Of a stretch of 6,271 nucleotides of DNA, positions 5,732-6,271 are shown in pieces. Source of the stretch: Candidatus Competibacteraceae bacterium (GTDB taxonomy: Bacteria; Pseudomonadota; Gammaproteobacteria; Competibacterales; Competibacteraceae); assembly GCA_020445045.1 (NCBI GenBank), contig JAGRHI010000051.1:1-6271 (forward strand), written 5' to 3'. The position numbers and the translations under genes are program-made. The first letter of the stretch is position 1. Each line of letters starts with the position of its first letter. The notes under the pieces were generated by a model. The model made no database searches. It was not told the origin of the DNA and was given only the letters and a program-made list of their open reading frames with translations.

Positions 5732-6271
5732 TTATTCCGTCGTTACTCGGTTGATTTCTTCGAGGCTAGTCAGGCCGTCGCGGACCTTGTTTAGACCCGA
5801 TCGGCGTAAGTCGTTGATGCCTTCCCGGCGCGCCTGTTCGGCGATCTGTAGGGCGTTGCCGCTCTCCATGATGATCCGGCCGGTTTCCTCGGAAATCGGC
5901 ATCACCTCGTAAATTCCGACCCGGCCCTTGTAACCGTGATTGCACTGATCGCAACCAGCGGCCTTGTAGATCGTCAGCTCGTTCAATTCTTGCTCGCGAA
6001 AGCCCTGATTGATCAGTTCCTCGGATGGAATCTTGATTTCTTCCTTGCAATGCTGACACAGCCGGCGCGCCAGCCGCTGGGCAATGATCAGGGTCACGCT
6101 GGAGGCGATGTTGTAGGGCGCGACACCCATGTTCATGAGCCGAGTGAGAGTCTGCGGCGCGCTGTTGGTGTGGAGGGTCGAAAGCACCATGTGGCCGGTT
6201 TGCGCGGCCTTGATGGCGATTTCGGCGGTTTCCAGGTCGCGAATCTCACCCACCATGATGATGTCCGGGTC
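5732..6271 (-). CDS. pilB: Type IV pilus extension ATPase PilB, C-terminal part (5' end outside window)
   Basis: PilB is the hexameric cytoplasmic ATPase that powers pilus extension through PilC. The window holds the last 179 residues; the frame is open through base 6271. The fragment begins inside the Walker B region (DPDIIMVGEIRD) and continues with AIKAAQTGHMVLSTLHTN, the His box typical of PilT/GspE-type ATPases. Next come the arginine-containing AQRLARRLC stretch and a zinc-binding tetracysteine: Cys72 and Cys75 (CQHC), then Cys107 and Cys110 (CDQC), numbered within the fragment. It ends with GRVGIYEVMPIS and the C-terminal helices. The tetracysteine domain marks assembly ATPases (PilB/GspE) and distinguishes it from the retraction ATPase PilT. 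The TAA stop is four bases before pilC. Walker A and the N-terminal domains lie outside the window. Confidence 0.96.
   Translation of the reverse strand, partial: DPDIIMVGEIRDLETAEIAIKAAQTGHMVLSTLHTNSAPQTLTRLMNMGVAPYNIASSVTLIIAQRLARRLCQHCKEEIKIPSEELINQGFREQELNELTIYKAAGCDQCNHGYKGRVGIYEVMPISEETGRIIMESGNALQIAEQARREGINDLRRSGLNKVRDGLTSLEEINRVTTE

Noticed and set aside
5333..5794. Plus-strand open frame opposite pilC and the end of pilB
   Set aside because: Antisense shadow of two well-identified pilus genes; no recognisable domain.
1..6271. Mobile elements, CRISPR arrays, tRNA genes, phage or defence genes
   Set aside because: I saw no tandem repeat-spacer pattern, transposase motif, terminal inverted repeats or cloverleaf-like gene. 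Nearly all bases are accounted for by seven housekeeping or pilus genes.

Overview
The window is about 6.3 kb of GC-rich, gene-dense chromosomal DNA. All seven genes are ordinary bacterial housekeeping or type IV pilus genes. The protein families point to a gammaproteobacterium: a ZapD homologue, a PilB-PilC-PilD set next to coaE, and a secA/argJ/mutT group. ZapD is largely restricted to gamma- and betaproteobacteria. I cannot place it further from sequence alone. No mobile element, CRISPR array, tRNA, rRNA or phage gene is visible, and I see no novel defence or biosynthetic system.

Layout. Two gene blocks converge near position 2125. The plus-strand block (1-2109) holds the 3' end of secA (preprotein translocase ATPase), argJ (arginine biosynthesis) and mutT (8-oxo-dGTP clean-up). 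The genes are nearly contiguous: 13 bp between secA and argJ, and a 4-nt GTGA overlap between argJ and mutT, so they probably form one transcript. The minus-strand block is read from 6271 down to 2144. It runs pilB (3' part only), pilC, pilD, coaE, zapD, with gaps of 4 bp, 12 bp and a 1-nt overlap, then an 84-bp spacer before zapD. The blocks are separated by 34 bp that could hold a weak terminator hairpin.

How the genes work together. PilB (extension ATPase), PilC (inner-membrane platform) and PilD (prepilin peptidase/methyltransferase) are the core type IV pilus assembly set; the pilin gene is usually upstream of pilB and would lie outside the window. coaE (last step of CoA synthesis) and zapD (FtsZ bundling) ride at the end of the pilus transcript, a conserved gammaproteobacterial arrangement also seen around E. 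coli hofB-hofC/coaE/zapD. The small yacG gene, which sits between zapD and mutT in E. coli, is absent here.

Points worth a second look: a departure from the usual Arg-Gly-Tyr-Ala-Gln segment in SecA that coincides with a run of ten A's, in a place where slippage would open the argJ frame; a probable TTG start for zapD; and a nested hairpin in the coaE-zapD spacer. All are modest.
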